From NCBI GenBank assembly GCA_900545585.1, contig UQZR01000010.1, positions 1-64,000 of the forward strand: a DNA stretch of 64,000 nt, written 5' to 3'. The stretch comes from an uncultured Eubacteriales bacterium (GTDB taxonomy: Bacteria; Bacillota; Clostridia; Oscillospirales; Oscillospiraceae). The notes beneath the pieces were generated by a model. The model was not told where the DNA came from. It made no database searches and saw only the letters and a program-made list of their open reading frames with translations. A program made the translations under genes and the position numbers. Below are positions 35,902 through 43,511 of the stretch, piece after piece; within the stretch, counting starts at the first letter, position 1, and every line of letters begins with the position of its first letter.

Positions 35902-36642
35902 TCAGATCTCCATGGTGATCTTGATCTTCTCGCCGCGGAACACCACCTTGCTGTACTCAAAGGTGCGGCCGCTGGCATCCAGGATGCGGTCCTGCAGCAG
36001 CAGCAGCGGCTGGCCGGGGAAGATGTTCAGCAGGGAGGCCTCCGTGGAGTTGGCTGCCACGGATTCCAGCGTTTCGACCGCCTTGGCACGGTTCAGATCG
36101 TACACGCGGCTCAGCACGGTACACAGCTGCTCACTGCTGAGGTCGTACTGGTCGATGCCGGGGCAGTAGGCGTGGGGGAGGTAGGAGATGTGAATGCTCA
36201 GGGGCTCGCCCTTCAGCATGCGCAGACGGCGCACCACATAGAAGTGGGGGTCGTCCAGACCGGGGAAGTGCTCCATGATCTTCTGGTCCACAGTTTCCAG
36301 ACCCATGGAGATCAGACGGGTGGAGACCTCGTAGCCCATCTGCTCCATCTGCTCACGGATACCGGCGTAGGTCAGGGAGTGAGCCACGATCTTGGGCTCA
36401 GCCACATAGGTGCCCTTGCCGGGGATGCGGAACAGCAGTCCCTCCTGCACCAGCTTGGTGATAACGTTGCGCACGGTGGTGCGGCTGACACCGTAGATAT
36501 GGCTCAGCTCGTTTTCGGAGGGGATCAGCCTGCCGGGCGCCCACTCTCTGGATTCCAGCTTCTGGAGGATGGATTCCTCGATTTGAATGTGCAGAGGTTT
36601 GGCATTGGCTTTGTCAAGAGTGAGCATCGCAGCACGGTCCAT
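35902..36642 (-). CDS. GntR-family regulator with UTRA domain (NagR-like)
   Basis: A 246-residue HutC-subfamily regulator. Residues about 15-80 are the winged helix (LIPSENELSHIYGVSRTTVR, then GKGTYV), and about 95-240 the UTRA ligand domain (LLQDRILDASGRTFEYSKVVFRG). This layout matches NagR/YvoA, which senses glucosamine-6-P, and the gene lies beside the nag operon in convergent orientation. ATG 36642 has GGAGG 10 bases upstream. Confidence 0.85.
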   Translation of the reverse strand: MDRAAMLTLDKANAKPLHIQIEESILQKLESREWAPGRLIPSENELSHIYGVSRTTVRNVITKLVQEGLLFRIPGKGTYVAEPKIVAHSLTYAGIREQMEQMGYEVSTRLISMGLETVDQKIMEHFPGLDDPHFYVVRRLRMLKGEPLSIHISYLPHAYCPGIDQYDLSSEQLCTVLSRVYDLNRAKAVETLESVAANSTEASLLNIFPGQPLLLLQDRILDASGRTFEYSKVVFRGEKIKITMEI

Positions 36643-36770
36643 AGTGTTGTGTCCTCCAAAAGAATGATCGAGGCTCAATTTTTGAGCAAAATGACAAAAC
36701 GGGAGAAATGAAAATGACGCAGCGGCAGCCGCGGCTGCCCTGCATCCGGCACCTTTGACGATCTATATAT

Positions 36771-36799
36771 ATTATACATGCTCATACAACTAAACACAA
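36771..36799 (-). promoter_or_regulatory. Promoter for the NagR-like regulator
   Basis: On the minus strand TTGTGT (36799-36794), 17 bases, TATAAT (36776-36771). The start would give a leader of about 120 bases. A 7-bp inverted repeat, TACAACT (36785-36791) and AGTTGTA (36820-36826), straddles the -35 element. Confidence 0.65.
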
Positions 36800-36856
36800 G
36801 CAATTTATGCAAAAATCATAGTTGTAGAGCTTTGCATATACAAGTATGGCTATTTG

Positions 36857-37074
36857 TGCCCGCGGCCCTGTGCACGGGAGAAAAGGTGATCCTGAGCCTC
36901 CACGACCAGCCGGAGTGGGGGCGTATCTACACCCATCTTAACGAGGAGTTCAATCTGGAGGCTGTCACCGACGAGGTGGTGGGTGTGGTCCGCAAGGGTC
37001 TGGAGGAGCACCCCAACATCAACACCATGATCAGCTACGTGGCCATGGCTCTGAACGAGTACAAGATGTTCTGA
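36857..37074 (+). pseudogene. C-terminal remnant of an unknown gene
   Basis: From about 36857 to the stop at 37074 the DNA changes from AT-rich promoter sequence to GC-rich, codon-biased sequence encoding about 70 residues (ILSLHDQPEWGRIYTH... ISYVAMALNEYKMF). No ribosome site lies ahead, and a strong terminator follows, as at the end of a real operon. It looks like the tail of a larger gene whose front has been deleted. I do not recognise the family. Confidence 0.45.
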
Positions 37075-37104
37075 AGTATATGATCTAACCCCCTTCCTTA
37101 TACG

Positions 37105-37157
37105 GGGCAGGACCGACAACCGCTGCATGGACAGTGGGTGTCGGTCCTGCCCTTTTT
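37105..37157 (+). terminator. Strong terminator after the gene remnant
   Basis: A 14-bp stem (37105-37118 with 37139-37152) followed by five T. It fits the end of the plus-strand remnant at 37074. Confidence 0.85.
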
Positions 37158-37218
37158 GAGGGTAGGTCTAATTCCGCCGCATTTCCGCTTATTGAAAAAC
37201 AAGTGCATTTTGGCATTT

Positions 37219-37464
37219 TTAAGACAATTCTTCCGCAGGGAACTGCCGACCGGTGTGGTCGATGGTGTAGGGCTGGGGCAGGATCAGCCGGGAGATGGGC
37301 ACCACAGTGTAGCCATCGTTGATGAGGCAGGTGAGGATGGCGGGCAGCGCCTCCGGTGTATGCAGCGCGGCGTTGTGGAACAGCACGATGCTGCCGGGCT
37401 GGACCTTGGAGGTCACGCGCTTGCAGATGGTGTCCGCGTCGTAGTCCTTCCAATCCAGAGAGTC
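37219..37464 (-). pseudogene. Polysaccharide deacetylase, truncated at its 5' side
   Basis: The last 82 codons of a NodB/PdaB-type deacetylase: DSLDWKDYDADTI, PGSIVLFHNAALHTPEALP (the final motif with His that ligates zinc) and a normal C-terminus. Going upstream, the homology ends at about 37464 and a stop appears at 37480-37482 in frame. Everything to its right is unrelated low-GC island DNA, so this marks the left junction. The missing catalytic front is not present on the right side of the island within this window. Confidence 0.7.
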
Positions 37465-37625
37465 CCTATCGGCAAGGACTTAAAGCCGTTGCGGCGTAAG
37501 GGTTTGTGGGTTTGAGGATGATGCGCATCAGGCAAAAATTTGACCTGTAAACGGGGTGTTTGGCGGGTGGTTCAGGCACGGGAGGGGTCAAAAATCGAGG
37601 GGGTGTGCGCGGGGGTGGGTGGTGT
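37465..37625. other. Left end of the accessory island
   Basis: Non-coding. The sequence just after the deacetylase break is unlike the chromosome on the left. I searched by eye for a direct or inverted copy near 43440-43510 and found none, so no attachment site can be assigned. Confidence 0.4.
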
Positions 37626-37654
37626 TTGAAAGATGGGGGCGGATGCGGTATACT
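37626..37654 (+). promoter_or_regulatory. Promoter for the small island ORF
   Basis: TTGAAA (37626-37631), 17 bases, TATACT (37649-37654). Confidence 0.7.
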
Positions 37655-37725
37655 AAAAATAGGATAGATGAGCTGCTAGCAGACGTGAAACGGTTGAAAA
37701 GCCAAAGGACCATAAGGAGAGAAAT

Positions 37726-37941
37726 ATGCCAGAACAAGGAGTCAAGTTTTTATGTAAGCGGGCAATCGAAAATGGACAGCGCCAGTTAACACCAGTGGAA
37801 AAGGAACTATTGAAAAAAGGAATTGATGATGCAGTAAAAAATAAAGTGTGCAATGATTGCACACTTTATTTTTTGCCCCATAAAACGCATCCAATAGCAT
37901 TTCTAAAAAGAACGAAAAATTTGTCCTGCAAAGGGGGTTGA
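37726..37941 (+). CDS. Small ORF with a terminator inside its reading frame
   Basis: A 71-codon frame beginning MPEQGVKFLCKRAIENGQ with an ideal AAGGAG site 7 bases ahead and its own promoter. The first 40 residues are charged and helical; the remainder (VCNDCTLYFL...) is translated from a perfect hairpin-plus-T-run terminator at 37836-37874. Most transcripts should therefore end without a stop codon. Either the peptide is made as a non-stop product, or only the first part is functional and the frame beyond is chance. No family recognised. Confidence 0.45.
   Translation: MPEQGVKFLCKRAIENGQRQLTPVEKELLKKGIDDAVKNKVCNDCTLYFLPHKTHPIAFLKRTKNLSCKGG
37836..37874. terminator. Terminator within the small island ORF
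   Basis: A perfect 18-bp inverted repeat (37836-37853 with 37857-37874) around a 3-base loop, with A6 and T6 at its ends. It can work in both directions. Confidence 0.8.
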
Positions 37942-38276
37942 CATGATCAGAAAATATGGTATCGTAGAAGTATAATTACGAAGTATTTTTATTAGGGGAA
38001 GAAGTTTATCCTCTTTCCGATTTGAAGACACCACATGTTTTTGAGACAAGGTTACCTTAGGGTGACTTTGTCTTTTTTTTACTAAAAAAAGGCTAGTTAC
38101 TACTGCTTCATTGCCGCAGGCGCGGGCGTGGACGGAGGGGAGGGAGCCGCTGTAAGAGATTTTAATATATGCGAGAGTACGAATTGCTCGCTCGAAAGGA
38201 GAAATAACCCCACGATTATAATAACTAAAATTTAAATACCTCCCCTCCGGCCACTGTGCCGAATGAGGGTTAATAT
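37938..38276 (+). ncRNA. Structured leader upstream of the recombinases
   Basis: TTGACA (37938-37943) with TATCGT 16 bases on, or the TATAAT at 37971, would start a transcript near 37980. It first meets a 12-bp hairpin with T8 (38045-38080), then a long-range helix pairing GTGG-ac-GGAGGGGAGG (38128-38143) with CCTCCCCTCC-gg-CCAC (38239-38254), enclosing about 95 bases that hold a smaller GCGAG/CTCGC stem. The recombinase ATG lies 22 bases beyond. This fits an attenuated leader or a separate small RNA. No known riboswitch class was recognised. Confidence 0.5.
38045..38080 (+). terminator. Attenuator-type terminator before the recombinases
   Basis: Stem 38045-38056 with 38061-38072 (12 bp, two G-T pairs), 4-base loop, eight T. 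It stands between the leader promoter and the recombinase genes. Confidence 0.7.
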
Positions 38277-39773
38277 ATGAAGGTTAGCAGTATCGATTTC
38301 TTTGGCGTAATTGTCACTTACCGCGTGGAGGCGCGCAAGGCGGGGCCCACGGTATTTCTTTCCTTGCGCTCCAGCGATGGGGTGCACATCGATGGTGCAG
38401 GACGCGTTTGCTATGAACACAAGGGACATATTTTCCGCGCACCTGATGCAATTGGACTGGAGGAGTATGTGCGCACATTGGTTCCCGAGTGCCTCCGGTG
38501 CGCCTTTGATCCCAACACAAAAGCGGGATGTTCGTTACGGAAAAAGTTTGCTCAGAATCTGCCGCTGGGCGCGTTGATCGCGGCGGACTTTGATCGGGTC
38601 GCCCTGGATATGAAGTGGGCAAATTCTACTAAAAAGGAGCACAAGAAACTGCTTGATCTGCTCGTGAGCAAACTCGGTTGGACGCCTTTTTGTGCGATTA
38701 CACAAGAGATGTTCGCCTTTCATTTGCGCGAAGGTGGGTTCTCTAGTTATCAAATCAATGGGCAAATCTGCGCCTTCCGGGCATTGATTGCGTATGAGCA
38801 AGCTCACCATTTGATCTCAGAGCACTTCATAGACACTTTTACCATGGGAAACCGCCGCACAGTCGTTGGCCCGCGGGACGCGAGTCGGCATTTCGAGAAA
38901 AACATTCTGACGCACGCTCAGGCAAGGCGGATTATTGCGAGTTGCGCCGAAAATCTTGAGAGTAACCACGGCTACCTATATTTGGGCTTAATCTTGATGT
39001 TGACTACAGGCATCACGATCAACGAGCTGTGTGCGTTAACGTGGGGATCATTTTCCTTCTCAAACACCTATACGGGAGTTGTTGCTATTGAAATTTCGGC
39101 AGAGGCAAGGTCTGCAGGAGAAGTCTATCGTACCGAAGAGTTAAATGGGCCGCGGCGACGGACTATTCCACTGTCGCCGACGATGGCAAAGCTTTACCAC
39201 AAGGTAAAGAACAATGCGCCGAACGTACAAGAAAATGCGCCGTTTATGCGTAGCTTCAAAAACGCGGCACGGCGGATGCGCCCCGACGAGTTTGATCGGT
39301 GGTTAAAAGGATTTTTCAAAAGCTTCGATTTCTCAAAACAGACAGAGTTAAAGAGTTTGACGAAAAATTCAGAACGAACTTTAAGAGCCACTTTCAGATC
39401 GACATTGGAATCATGCGGATGTGATGCGGAAGAGATCCGTTATCTATGCGGCAACGCACCCGAAAGCGTATTCGCGCGGAACTACTGTGCGTACGACGAT
39501 CCGCGGGAGCTAGCAAAACTGGCCGCAGTGTTGGAGCACTATATCTTCTCGTTGGTAGGCATACCCTGTGCGGCATTTGATTTCAAAATCAATCGCAGTG
39601 GTGAAGATCACGCTATTGTGGCTACACCTGGTGGTAGAATCAGCGGCGATTTGACTGTAGATCTCAGTAAGATTTCGCATGGCAACCTCGAGACTGGAAA
39701 GGATCTGATTATCAACTTTAAGTCAAGTGACAGCATTTCCATTACGACAAAACTGAATTTGGAGGAAAATTAA
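38277..39773 (+). CDS. Tyrosine recombinase-like protein 1 (degenerate active site)
   Basis: A 498-residue protein with a SAM-like core-binding region (about 105-190) and a recombinase catalytic fold (about 215-425). Box I reads TTGITINELCALTW, where the catalytic Arg is replaced by Thr; box II reads RTLRATF, losing the usual His but keeping Arg; the Tyr nucleophile may be in FARNYCAYDD. A beta-rich tail of about 75 residues follows (GGRISGDLTVDLSK). The missing Arg suggests a structural or DNA-binding partner rather than an active enzyme. ATG 38277 has GAGGG upstream; gene 2 begins one base after the stop. Confidence 0.75.
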   Translation: MKVSSIDFFGVIVTYRVEARKAGPTVFLSLRSSDGVHIDGAGRVCYEHKGHIFRAPDAIGLEEYVRTLVPECLRCAFDPNTKAGCSLRKKFAQNLPLGALIAADFDRVALDMKWANSTKKEHKKLLDLLVSKLGWTPFCAITQEMFAFHLREGGFSSYQINGQICAFRALIAYEQAHHLISEHFIDTFTMGNRRTVVGPRDASRHFEKNILTHAQARRIIASCAENLESNHGYLYLGLILMLTTGITINELCALTWGSFSFSNTYTGVVAIEISAEARSAGEVYRTEELNGPRRRTIPLSPTMAKLYHKVKNNAPNVQENAPFMRSFKNAARRMRPDEFDRWLKGFFKSFDFSKQTELKSLTKNSERTLRATFRSTLESCGCDAEEIRYLCGNAPESVFARNYCAYDDPRELAKLAAVLEHYIFSLVGIPCAAFDFKINRSGEDHAIVATPGGRISGDLTVDLSKISHGNLETGKDLIINFKSSDSISITTKLNLEEN

Positions 39774-39774
39774 C

Positions 39775-41244
39775 ATGGTGTTTAAAACTGACGAAGATAT
39801 GTCCCTGGATAAATATTGGGAAAAGCACTGCATTTCTATCGCAAAAGATCGTCGCTGGGCAATTCAGAAGGGAGACCAATACAGTTTTGAAAACTGTGCG
39901 ACGCTGCGCCAATACGATGACTACATCAAAAAGGTTGCAAGCTATCTGGATATGTCAATCTCCGAAATTACTCCGGCAAATATTCTGCACGCCGTCTCCA
40001 AGGTCGCCAAGGCATGCCAATACCAAGAAGCCACCGTCAAGACGATCATCTCGTCATTGCGGGACGTCTTTTCCTACGCCGCTACATGCGGACATGCTTA
40101 CAACATTCTTTCAAAAAATCGTGCGGGAGAAAAGTCAAATAATCTTACGACTTTGATGATGCAGAGGATATTAGTCCCGGCAGTGGCAAACGCGGAGCTG
40201 AGCGATAATTGCCCGCGAGCCTTGACAATCGGGCAGCAGGGACGTCTGGCGCTGTATGCGGCGGAACATGTGCTGGAGGATGGTCGATTCTGCGGCATTT
40301 TGATCTCATTGTACACTGGCATGCGCCCCGCGGAGTGCCGTGGACTGCGGTGGAATGATTTTCGCTCGTTCCCAGATCATCCAGACCGTCACTACCTGAA
40401 AATTGATGAAATTTTGAATGACAAATTGGAATATAGTAAGCAGGTAAAGACGAAAAATGCACTGAGGTGCGTCCCCGTTCACATTGAAATTGAGGATGCT
40501 TTGCAGAAGCGAAGGGAATTTGTGCAGCAGAACATGGGCGCGAACAAGGATATCGGGGGATTACCCATCGCCTGTTTTGGAAATCAGTTTAAGGACCCGT
40601 GCCGCGGGTCTGATTATTCAAATTTTTCCTTCAAATTGTTGAAAGAATTTGGAGTTTCCAGCGAGCAGTTAGGCTTTTTCTTGCTCGACGAATCCGATAA
40701 TTTGACACCATCGGATTCTCACCCGCCCATGCGGATCTTGCGCCGGAATTTTGCAACGGTAATCCAGGCGTGTACAGACATGTCGCTGGAGGAAAAAGAA
40801 TATATTTTCGGCCACAGGATCTCCGGTAAGGATGGTGCGAAAAAGCGCATTGAGTACAGCCGTAACATGGATCGACTATGGCGCATTGCGCAGAAGCTGG
40901 ACAAGGCGCCCTTTTGCAAAAAGCTCTATGAACTTCATTTTCCTCAGATTATCGTAGGTGACGGTATCGTAGTACAAGAAGGCCGTGGGCAGGGAACAAT
41001 CAGGATTCCCTGGGAGAAAGCCGTGTGCGGGCAAAAATTGCACCTGCATTTTGAAGGCAGCCCAAATACGTTTTTGAGTATCTCAACTCCGAATGCCGTG
41101 CGCCCCTTCGGTGGGCTGCCTGTCGAGGTAAAGATAGCTGACGCACCTATTTCCTGGGGTGACCCTTTACCGCCGATCAACGCGGAGGCGATACATTGGG
41201 AAGCGGCGAAGAAGGTACGATATTTGAAGAAAAATGATAAATAA
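39775..41244 (+). CDS. Tyrosine recombinase 2 (probably active)
   Basis: A 489-residue recombinase. The core-binding domain spans about residues 25-110; the catalytic part has box I YTGMRPAECRGLRW with Arg, a Lys in VKTKNALRCVPV, box II RILRRNFATV with Arg (the His is replaced by Arg), FGHRIS with the third-position His, and a Tyr in RIEYSRNMDRLW. A beta-rich tail of about 110 residues resembles the tail of recombinase 1 (FEGSPNTFLSISTP). It is tightly coupled to gene 1 (GGAGG upstream), so the two probably act together to move the island. Confidence 0.82.
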   Translation: MVFKTDEDMSLDKYWEKHCISIAKDRRWAIQKGDQYSFENCATLRQYDDYIKKVASYLDMSISEITPANILHAVSKVAKACQYQEATVKTIISSLRDVFSYAATCGHAYNILSKNRAGEKSNNLTTLMMQRILVPAVANAELSDNCPRALTIGQQGRLALYAAEHVLEDGRFCGILISLYTGMRPAECRGLRWNDFRSFPDHPDRHYLKIDEILNDKLEYSKQVKTKNALRCVPVHIEIEDALQKRREFVQQNMGANKDIGGLPIACFGNQFKDPCRGSDYSNFSFKLLKEFGVSSEQLGFFLLDESDNLTPSDSHPPMRILRRNFATVIQACTDMSLEEKEYIFGHRISGKDGAKKRIEYSRNMDRLWRIAQKLDKAPFCKKLYELHFPQIIVGDGIVVQEGRGQGTIRIPWEKAVCGQKLHLHFEGSPNTFLSISTPNAVRPFGGLPVEVKIADAPISWGDPLPPINAEAIHWEAAKKVRYLKKNDK

Positions 41245-41255
41245 TTAATGTAAGA

Positions 41256-41288
41256 AGCCGGCGCAGGAAATTCCTGCGTCGGCTCTTT
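41256..41288 (+). terminator. Terminator after the recombinase pair
   Basis: Stem AGCCGGCGCAGG (41256-41267) with 41273-41284, one G-T pair, 5-base loop, then CTTTTG. Confidence 0.75.
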
Positions 41289-41391
41289 TGCTGCTGAAAT
41301 TTACAATAGATCAAAGTGCAATCTATTTGATGCATTCACAGGTCATCCGACAGTGTATTACCATTCTTAACGCTCGAAAATTGTTGAAAAG

Positions 41392-41420
41392 TTGCAGATT
41401 TAATTATTTTCTGCTATAAT
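41392..41420 (+). promoter_or_regulatory. Promoter for the CoiA-like gene
   Basis: TTGCAG (41392-41397), a 17-base spacer and a perfect TATAAT (41415-41420), 32 bases before ATG 41453. Confidence 0.75.
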
Positions 41421-41452
41421 GCATTTGTATATTTTTTACGAGGTGAAGCTGT

Positions 41453-42388
41453 ATGCCTTTATCACATGTATGTGTATGGGACGCTGACATCGGATATAAG
41501 CGAATCAGTCTCGAGAGTGCATGTAAAATGTATCCAAATGGCGCATCTGCCAAAAGTGGTTACTTTGTTTGCGAGCTATGTGCGCAAAATGTTTTGCTTA
41601 CGGCACCGGGCGTAAATGTACGACACTTTCGTCATGATCCGTCTTCTCCAAATAAAGAGTGTGATGAGCGCCAGGCTCATTTCGATCCCTTATATGGCCG
41701 GCGGCTTAGAAATCTCAATAGCCATCTGATGCCGTTACGGATCACAGTAGCAAAAGAATCCTTTGCTTTGCAAATGGGCTTTTTTTGCCCACCCGATTCT
41801 GGAGCACGGTGCGATAAAATTAGAATAACCACGAATTCTGGCAAAGCCTATGAATATTCCTTTGAGCGCATCGAACGAGGAGGGACTACATTTTTAAATA
41901 TCGGAGAGACGCCAAGTCGTGAATACAACCTCGAATATATAAATGCAGCCGCTGATTTGGTTAAATTTTGGCCTTCAAAAGTGCCTGGGATCAGTTCATC
42001 GGGTTCGTTTTTTGATGAAAGGACGGGGCAGATACTACCGTCTGGGGCAAAAGCGTACTTTGGTGATTCCTACTATTTACTACAATCCAAACCATTGGGA
42101 TATCCTCCTACAGGCCTCGAAGTCTCCGAGGTGCTGAGAACAAAAACAGGCTCACTTGCGACATGGTATCTTTACAAAATTCAAATCAAACGGTTTTCAG
42201 AGATAACAGCCAAATTCTTTCTCAAGTATGCAATTTTCTTAACTGAACATCCAACAAAGTTTTATCCTATTTGGCCTGCATATATTAAAGAACCGTATTT
42301 TATATATCATAATTCAGATCAGTTCTTTTTCTATCTTGATGGTGATGATGCAGAACTAAGAGCGTACCTCAATATCATGACTGGGTAG
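41453..42388 (+). CDS. CoiA-like N-terminal domain protein
   Basis: A 311-residue protein with its own promoter and GAGGTG site. Residues about 10-70 resemble the N-terminal part of CoiA-like proteins: FVCELCAQNVLLTAPG and VRHFRHDP, a Cys pair and His pair that could bind zinc, then a Cys/His (CDERQAHFD). The rest has no domain I know and no nuclease motif is evident. Codon use is AT-rich, unlike the chromosome. It converges on, and overlaps by 33 bases, the next gene. Possibly the front part of a family that is usually longer; not a proven competence gene. Confidence 0.5.
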   Translation: MPLSHVCVWDADIGYKRISLESACKMYPNGASAKSGYFVCELCAQNVLLTAPGVNVRHFRHDPSSPNKECDERQAHFDPLYGRRLRNLNSHLMPLRITVAKESFALQMGFFCPPDSGARCDKIRITTNSGKAYEYSFERIERGGTTFLNIGETPSREYNLEYINAAADLVKFWPSKVPGISSSGSFFDERTGQILPSGAKAYFGDSYYLLQSKPLGYPPTGLEVSEVLRTKTGSLATWYLYKIQIKRFSEITAKFFLKYAIFLTEHPTKFYPIWPAYIKEPYFIYHNSDQFFFYLDGDDAELRAYLNIMTG

Positions 42389-43171
42389 TTTTAAATTAAG
42401 CTCTTTAATGCTCAAAATCATCCACTTATCCCTGTACGGAATTACACGGCAGCTTAACTGACCGGACAGGGGAAATGGGATTTTTGCTTGGAAACTCTGT
42501 CTTGCTTGGTATGCTGACTTGACGGATTTCCACTCCGTGTAGGCAGAATCAGAGGAAAGTAGCCAGTATAGCCAACGAAGAGTAGAATCTCCCCTAAAAG
42601 ACTTTGGGGTATCATCAGACAGCAATAGCTCGTGTTTTTTGCAGTCGGAGGATGGGTGATACGTAACATAATCTGAAATGAATTTTTCAGAATATAAAAA
42701 ATTTAGGAGGTTGCTATTGGGTGCGAAGAAGGTTCGGATAATTTCGCTTGAAGCAATTAAATATCTTTTTGACTCAAGAGATTTATCAAGAAAATGAAAA
42801 TATTCCGCCTGAATCAAATCTTGATTATCATGGCATGAAGAAATTTTTCCAAAGGGCATCTCATAAGGGATAGCAGCTTCCTGTAAGTTCTGAAGATAAA
42901 AAGTTTCAATCTTAACTGGGTGCTCCCTCCACGTCTGAACTGGCTCTTTGGGGCATCCATTTTGATAGAGATACCCTGGAATTAGAATCGGAAGAAGTCC
43001 CAGCGGCAACAAGAGAGACTTCAAATCGGATAGCTGTGTCATTTTGGCATCTGGTTCTACAAAATAGGCGTTTATCATGCGACTGCCATTATCTTTTTTG
43101 ATAATGGTATTGCCAAGGGCATAGAGCATGACGGGTTTTTTAAAAAGCCACGGTTCGATGTGAGGTGACAT
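42356..43171 (-). CDS. TnsE N-terminal-like protein
   Basis: A 271-residue protein. From memory, the stretch EIIRTFFAPNSNLLNFL ... LRWLYWLLSSDSAYTEWKS ... SGQLSCRVIPYRDKW follows the order of blocks in the N-terminal half of Tn7 TnsE (target-selection protein); the TnsE C-terminal domain is absent. This is a weak, unaligned resemblance. ATG 43171 has GAGAGG 8 bases ahead. It lies 53 bases after a ribbon-helix-helix gene, as an operon. It may be a stand-alone member or a remnant of a longer protein. Confidence 0.4.
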   Translation of the reverse strand: MSPHIEPWLFKKPVMLYALGNTIIKKDNGSRMINAYFVEPDAKMTQLSDLKSLLLPLGLLPILIPGYLYQNGCPKEPVQTWREHPVKIETFYLQNLQEAAIPYEMPFGKISSCHDNQDLIQAEYFHFLDKSLESKRYLIASSEIIRTFFAPNSNLLNFLYSEKFISDYVTYHPSSDCKKHELLLSDDTPKSFRGDSTLRWLYWLLSSDSAYTEWKSVKSAYQARQSFQAKIPFPLSGQLSCRVIPYRDKWMILSIKELNLKLPSHDIEVRS

Positions 43172-43224
43172 TGACACACCTCTCTTTCACAAAAACGACG
43201 GTTTAAATGTGCAGAGAGAAACAG

Positions 43225-43413
43225 TTATTGATAAAGGTCATCGGTTTGAACTAAAATCGGTCCATTCTCCTTTTCGTAAGCTGCGATTTCTTTTTGGAGA
43301 ATGATTTCCAACCAATTATTAAAAGAACGTTTTTCGGTTGTTGCAATATATTTGGCTTTTAGATAAAGATCATCTGCTAGGCGGCAGGAACGCATTGCAC
43401 GATGGACGGCCAC
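43225..43413 (-). CDS. Ribbon-helix-helix protein
   Basis: A 62-residue protein of Arc/CopG size: MRSCRLADDLYLKAKYIATTEKRSFNNWLE, shown here in part, has a short beta strand, a helix, a turn at EKRS and a second helix (FNNWLEIILQKEI). GTG 43413 has GGGAGG 6 bases upstream. A perfect palindrome lies just upstream (43442-43461), as for self-regulating antitoxin-type genes. It may control itself and the following 271-residue gene. Confidence 0.65.
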   Translation of the reverse strand: MAVHRAMRSCRLADDLYLKAKYIATTEKRSFNNWLEIILQKEIAAYEKENGPILVQTDDLYQ

Positions 43414-43441
43414 GATAGCCTCCCCCTTTTTAGGTGTGATA

Positions 43442-43461
43442 ACAATATGATAACATATTGT
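43442..43461. promoter_or_regulatory. Palindromic operator upstream of the ribbon-helix-helix gene
   Basis: ACAATATG-ataa-CATATTGT, two perfect 8-base arms around 4 bases, starting 29 bases upstream of the GTG. It lies in the expected promoter zone. Confidence 0.6.
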
Positions 43462-43511
43462 AAGAAATCTTTATACATTCAAATAGTTGATACGGCCAGG
43501 CGACGCGGTAG

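Noticed and set aside
37726..37941. ArfA or BrfA-like ribosome rescue factor
   Set aside because: The non-stop layout is similar, but the basic GKGSY-type motif is lacking.
37465..43510. Attachment-site direct repeats flanking the island
   Set aside because: No matching repeats were seen by eye at the two ends; a longer repeat search would be needed.
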